This document shows, piece after piece, positions 6,519 to 9,414 of a stretch of 9,414 nt of DNA. Below the pieces are notes generated by a model. It did no database searches, had not been told where the DNA came from, and was given only the letters and a program-made list of their open reading frames with translations. The DNA comes from Campylobacteraceae bacterium UBA1877 (GTDB taxonomy: Bacteria > Campylobacterota > Campylobacteria > Campylobacterales > Campylobacteraceae): assembly GCA_002352945.1 (NCBI GenBank), contig DDHL01000025.1:8478-17891 (forward strand). The letters run 5' to 3'. Both the position numbers and the translations under genes were made by a program. Within the stretch, counting starts at the first letter, position 1. Each line of letters opens with the position of its first letter.

Positions 6519-7767
6519 AGGTTTTGCCAACCTCTAGTGCTCCTATGTTAGAATCGTTAATTAAAATTTCACCATCAATTTCAGGCGCCCATTGGAGCAT
6601 ACGCGCACCCATAAAATAGTCATGCTCGCTACTTTGTCCTTCTATAATTACTTTGCAGGTTTTTCCAACCTCTTTTTGCAAACTCTCTTTAATCGATTTT
6701 GTTACAACTTCATCTAGGATTTCAATGCGCTTGTTAATAACTTCTTTATCGCACTTATTTTTCATATCATATGCAAAGGTTCCCTCTTCGTCAGAGTAGG
6801 CAAAGATGCTAATCCTATCAAAAAGACCCTCGTTTAAAAAAGAGAGCAATTCATTAAACTCATCCTTGGTTTCTCCCGGATGGCCAACGATAATGCTTGT
6901 TCGCAAAAAAGAGCCAGGAGCACTTTTCATGAGTTTTAACTGTTCTAAAATCCTCTTTTTGCTTGCTCCTCTTTTCATCCTTTTTAGCATTTGGTCATTT
7001 ATGTGCTGGATTGGCATATCAAAATAGTTATGAAAAATCGAAGAGGAGCTAATGCGTTTAATGAGTTTATTTGATGTAGTTGTAGGATAGAGATATAAAA
7101 TCCTTGCGCTTTTAACACCTTTTATTTTCTCAATCGCATCGATAAGAGTAATGAGCCCATCACTATCTTCAAAATCGCGCAAATATGAGCTGCTATCTTG
7201 AGAGAGAAAACTAAAGTCATAAAAACCTTTTTGGCATAGATACTCTACCTCTTTGACAATATCCTCAACACTTCTTGATTGAAGCTTTCCTTTAAAGCTT
7301 GGAATTGCGCAAAAACTGCACTGCTGGTTGCATCCTTCTGAGAGTTTAATGTATGCATGGGCATTTGAGCCTGTAATGGTTCGCTCATAGGTATCTTGCA
7401 AATAGACTCTTGGAGAAAATCTACTTTGCTTGGTTGTAATAATCTCTTCAATAGCACTATAATCACCCACGCCTGTAAAACAATCAACTTCTGGAAGTTC
7501 TTTGGCTAGTTCTTCTTTGTATCGTTCGCTAAGACAGCCTGCTACAACAAGTAAAGAGTCTTCTTTACGTTGGGCATGAAGCTCAAATATAGTATTTAAA
7601 CTCTCCTCTTTTGCTGGCCCAATAAAACCACATGTATTTACAATGAGTACATCAGCATTTTTAGGATCATTTATAAGTTTATAGCTGCCTAGTTTTCCAA
7701 GCATAATTTCACTATCAACCAAATTTTTATTACAGCCTAAAGAGACTAAATAGAGGGTTTTTTGCAT
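6454..7767 (-). CDS. rimO: Ribosomal protein S12 methylthiotransferase RimO
   Basis: RimO is a radical-SAM enzyme that adds a methylthio group to a conserved Asp of ribosomal protein S12 near the decoding centre. The 437 residues match the family length. The N-terminal UPF0004 domain has C12 ([12 protein letters not shown]), C46 (VNTCGFI) and C78 (VAGCLSERY). The radical-SAM motif is C146, C150, C153 (CNQQCSFC) followed by AIPSFKG. MPIQH and IIVGHPGET follow, and the C-terminal ~65 residues form the TRAM domain. [12 protein letters not shown] and NTCGFI are RimO-type, unlike the ETLGCAMN / NTCSVREKP of the MiaB in this window. The frame stays open upstream to 7809, but ATG 7767 is the right start because it gives the standard [12 protein letters not shown] N-terminus and begins one base after the panC stop. 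It is co-transcribed with panC and tilS. Confidence 0.96.
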   Translation of the reverse strand: MQKTLYLVSLGCNKNLVDSEIMLGKLGSYKLINDPKNADVLIVNTCGFIGPAKEESLNTIFELHAQRKEDSLLVVAGCLSERYKEELAKELPEVDCFTGVGDYSAIEEIITTKQSRFSPRVYLQDTYERTITGSNAHAYIKLSEGCNQQCSFCAIPSFKGKLQSRSVEDIVKEVEYLCQKGFYDFSFLSQDSSSYLRDFEDSDGLITLIDAIEKIKGVKSARILYLYPTTTSNKLIKRISSSSIFHNYFDMPIQHINDQMLKRMKRGASKKRILEQLKLMKSAPGSFLRTSIIVGHPGETKDEFNELLSFLNEGLFDRISIFAYSDEEGTFAYDMKNKCDKEVINKRIEILDEVVTKSIKESLQKEVGKTCKVIIEGQSSEHDYFMGARMLQWAPEIDGEILINDSNIGALEVGKTYEAQITQRAGEKLIATVTKTT

Positions 7768-7768
7768 A

Positions 7769-8590
7769 TTAAATCCATATGTTATCAATAAGTCGGGTTT
7801 TGCCAACATGGGCGCAGATTGCTAAGAGTGTCTGTCCGATTTCAACCTTGTTTATGGGAGAAAAATCCCTTTTTAAAACTTTCGCATACTCTACATGTAA
7901 AGGTTTTAGGGTTTCTAACATCACCTTTTCAATAGGTTCAACTTTTCGCTCGCCTTGCATTACAAGTCTTGAAGCATGTTTTAGTGCCTTTGAGAGTTTC
8001 AAAGCTTCGGTTCGTTCTTGAGGACTTAAGTACGCATTTCGGCTAGATAGAGCTAAGCCGTCTTCATCGCGAACGATATCGCATGGAACAATTTTGATAT
8101 CCAAAAAGAAACTCTCAACCATCTTTTGAATTATGGCAAGTTGTTGTGCATCTTTTTTCCCAAAATAGGCCCTTGTTGGAGAAGTTAGGTTAAAAAGCTT
8201 TAAAACAACTCTTAAGACACCATCAAAATGGCCTGGCCTTTTTACTCCTTCAAGCAGATAGCCTAGGATTTGTGGAGCACAGACCATGGGCTCATCAAAA
8301 AAGTATAAATCTTGAGTTTTGGGGGTAAATACTGCATCAACGCCGGCAAGTTTGCACAGTTTCAAATCAGCTTCAATGCGTCTTGGATACGCATCTAAAT
8401 CTTCGCCGGGTAAGAATTGTGTAGGATTTACAAATATTGAAACGATTGTATGTCTATTTTCTGCGACTGAGCGCTTGATTAAAGAGAGGTGTCCTTGGTG
8501 CAAAGCTCCCATTGTAGGCACAAAACCGACACTATCATTAAAATCTGCCCGAATTTTACGTAAATCTTGTGGAGTGGATACAATTTTCAT
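7769..8590 (-). CDS. panC: Pantothenate synthetase (pantoate-beta-alanine ligase) PanC
   Basis: PanC condenses pantoate and beta-alanine with ATP, through a pantoyl-adenylate, to make pantothenate, the precursor of coenzyme A. The 273 residues cover the whole enzyme. [14 protein letters not shown] at 21-34 contains the HxGH nucleotide-binding motif. FVNPTQF is at 53-59, RPGHFDGV at 118-125, KLFN at 131-134, [10 protein letters not shown] at 141-150 (the KMSKS-like loop) and LSSRN at 181-185. The start ATG fits the family N-terminus; no strong ribosome binding site is seen before it. It is the first gene of panC-rimO-tilS, and its stop is separated from rimO by a single base. The pairing with a ribosome-modifying and a tRNA-modifying enzyme is positional only; I see no functional link. 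Confidence 0.96.
   Translation of the reverse strand: MKIVSTPQDLRKIRADFNDSVGFVPTMGALHQGHLSLIKRSVAENRHTIVSIFVNPTQFLPGEDLDAYPRRIEADLKLCKLAGVDAVFTPKTQDLYFFDEPMVCAPQILGYLLEGVKRPGHFDGVLRVVLKLFNLTSPTRAYFGKKDAQQLAIIQKMVESFFLDIKIVPCDIVRDEDGLALSSRNAYLSPQERTEALKLSKALKHASRLVMQGERKVEPIEKVMLETLKPLHVEYAKVLKRDFSPINKVEIGQTLLAICAHVGKTRLIDNIWI
7892..7899. repeat. TACATGTA palindrome, copy 7
   Basis: Inside panC, read on the minus strand as TA-CAT-GTA (Leu-His-Val), the third possible reading frame. The flank gives TTTACATGTAGA on the minus strand. Confidence 0.85.
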
Positions 8591-8606
8591 TTTAGAGACT
8601 TTTGGA

Positions 8607-8612
8607 TAAAAT
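8607..8612 (+). promoter_or_regulatory. Candidate -10 of the prfB promoter
   Basis: TAAAAT (five of six consensus bases) sits 17 bases after TTTTCA (8584-8589), a partial -35 that overlaps the panC start codon. It would start transcription near 8619 and give a leader of about 34 bases. Confidence 0.35.
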
Positions 8613-8629
8613 ATATATTTAAAGAACGC

Positions 8630-8638
8630 ATTATACCA
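8630..8638 (-). promoter_or_regulatory. Extended -10 of the panC-rimO-tilS promoter
   Basis: The minus strand reads TGGTATAAT, a perfect extended -10 (TGnTATAAT), 40 bases upstream of the panC ATG. Transcription would start near 8623 with a leader of about 32 bases. It overlaps the prfB leader just upstream of the prfB ribosome binding site, so the two divergent units share this short spacer. Confidence 0.6.
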
Positions 8639-8652
8639 AAAATGGAGTAGAC

Positions 8653-9414
8653 TTGGATCATTACGAATATAGTGAATTATTAAAAAAATTATCCCAAAAA
8701 GTAGAAAATATCGCCCAAATAATCAAACCAGATACATTAAAAGAGCGCATAAGTGAAATTGAATCAATGGAGCAAGACCCGGCATTTTGGGAAGATGCCA
8801 AAAAAGCTGGAGTTTTACAAAAAGAGAAGACAAAATTGCAATCGATGCTTAATAAATACAATAAAGCTTCCAGTGCCGTTGAAGATGCAAAAGAGCTCTT
8901 TGAGTTAGCTGGAGCTGAAGAGGATGAAGAGACATTAAATGCAATTTTAGAAGATGCTCCAAACTTAAAAAAAGCAATTACAGAACTCGAAGTCTCTATG
9001 ATGCTTAGCGGAGAAAATGATAGTAAAAATGCAATAGTTTCTATCCATCCAGGAGCTGGCGGCACAGAGTCTCAAGATTGGGCAAGCATGCTCTATCGAA
9101 TGTATTTGCGCTGGGCTGAGAGAATGGGGTATAGTGTTGAGGTTTTAGACTATCAAGATGGAGAAGAGGCTGGCATTAAAGATGTTAGTTTCATTCTTAA
9201 GGGAGAAAATGCCTATGGGTATATGAAGGCTGAAAACGGCATTCACCGATTGGTTCGCATCAGCCCCTTTGATGCTAATGCAAAACGCCATACATCTTTT
9301 AGTTCAGTCATGGTAAGTCCCGAAGTGGATGATGATATTGATATTGTTATAGAAGATAAAGATATCCGGGTTGATACTTACCGTGCAAGTGGCGCTGGCG
9401 GACAACATGTTAAT
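8653..9414 (+). CDS. prfB: Peptide chain release factor 2 (RF2), N-terminal part (runs off right edge)
   Basis: RF2 recognises UGA and UAA in the ribosomal A site and triggers peptidyl-tRNA hydrolysis. The 254 visible codons include the helical domain 1, the tripeptide anticodon SPF at residues 204-206 (in [15 protein letters not shown]), which distinguishes RF2 from the PxT of RF1, and the catalytic GGQ at 249-251 (GAGGQHVN), where the window ends. The start is TTG at 8653, with GGAG at 8644-8647 five bases upstream; the in-frame upstream codon ATG is followed at once by a TAG, so no other start is available. The frame is continuous: the in-frame UGA and +1 frameshift used for RF2 autoregulation in many bacteria are absent, as in H. 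pylori. The neighbourhood (rimO-tilS beside prfB) is typical of the group. Confidence 0.95.
   Translation, partial: MDHYEYSELLKKLSQKVENIAQIIKPDTLKERISEIESMEQDPAFWEDAKKAGVLQKEKTKLQSMLNKYNKASSAVEDAKELFELAGAEEDEETLNAILEDAPNLKKAITELEVSMMLSGENDSKNAIVSIHPGAGGTESQDWASMLYRMYLRWAERMGYSVEVLDYQDGEEAGIKDVSFILKGENAYGYMKAENGIHRLVRISPFDANAKRHTSFSSVMVSPEVDDDIDIVIEDKDIRVDTYRASGAGGQHVN

Noticed and set aside
7768..7809. Upstream extension of rimO to the open frame start at 7809
   Set aside because: It would overlap the end of panC by 41 bases and add 14 residues without family support; ATG 7767 gives the standard N-terminus.
8653..8760. RF2 programmed +1 frameshift site
   Set aside because: No in-frame UGA and no slippery CUU-UGA with upstream SD-like sequence; the frame is continuous.
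8661..9065. Minus-strand open frame of 134 codons inside prfB
   Set aside because: Serine/phenylalanine-rich shadow of the RF2 coding strand; the plus-strand frame is unmistakably RF2.

Overview
The window reads as chromosomal core sequence from a member of the Campylobacterota (the former Epsilonproteobacteria). I base this on the AT-rich composition, on close resemblance of the small protein at 669-911 to Helicobacter pylori HP0268, and on the order nusA / HP0268-like / miaB / DUF374 acyltransferase, which is characteristic of that group. I cannot fix the genus. No mobile element, CRISPR array, tRNA or rRNA is visible.

Layout. (1) 1-476, minus strand: the start of nusA (GTG start), running off the left edge. 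(2) 477-668: a 192-base divergent promoter region. (3) 669-5518, plus strand: a tightly packed run of seven genes. These are an HP0268-family small nuclease-like protein, miaB (tRNA ms2i6A37 methylthiotransferase), a DUF374/LpxJ-type lipid A acyltransferase, a one-TM helical-repeat protein, and three genes whose architecture matches the PilM-PilN-PilO inner-membrane platform of type IV pili. The last gap (3321-3406) may hold a secondary promoter. (4) 5487-8590, minus strand: the operon panC - rimO - tilS, read from right to left; its 3' end overlaps the 3' end of pilO. (5) 8591-8652: a compact divergent promoter region. (6) 8653-9414, plus strand: prfB (release factor 2) from a TTG start, running off the right edge and ending just after the GGQ motif.

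Functionally, much of the window is translation and RNA biology: NusA, MiaB, RimO, TilS, RF2 and probably the HP0268-like protein. It contains two paralogous radical-SAM methylthiotransferases, one acting on tRNA and one on ribosomal protein S12. The envelope block in the middle (LpxJ, the TM/helical-repeat protein, PilMNO-like) is the less ordinary part. No pilus motor, secretin or pilin gene is next to it, and in H. pylori homologues of PilM/N/O have been reported as a cage around the flagellar motor, so a flagellar role is at least as likely as a pilus role.

The strongest signal not explained by the genes is the palindrome TACATGTA, which occurs seven times in 9.4 kb, always inside coding sequence, on genes of both strands and in all three reading frames. 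That points to a selected DNA word (for example a methylation, uptake or protein-binding site) rather than to protein or codon constraint.
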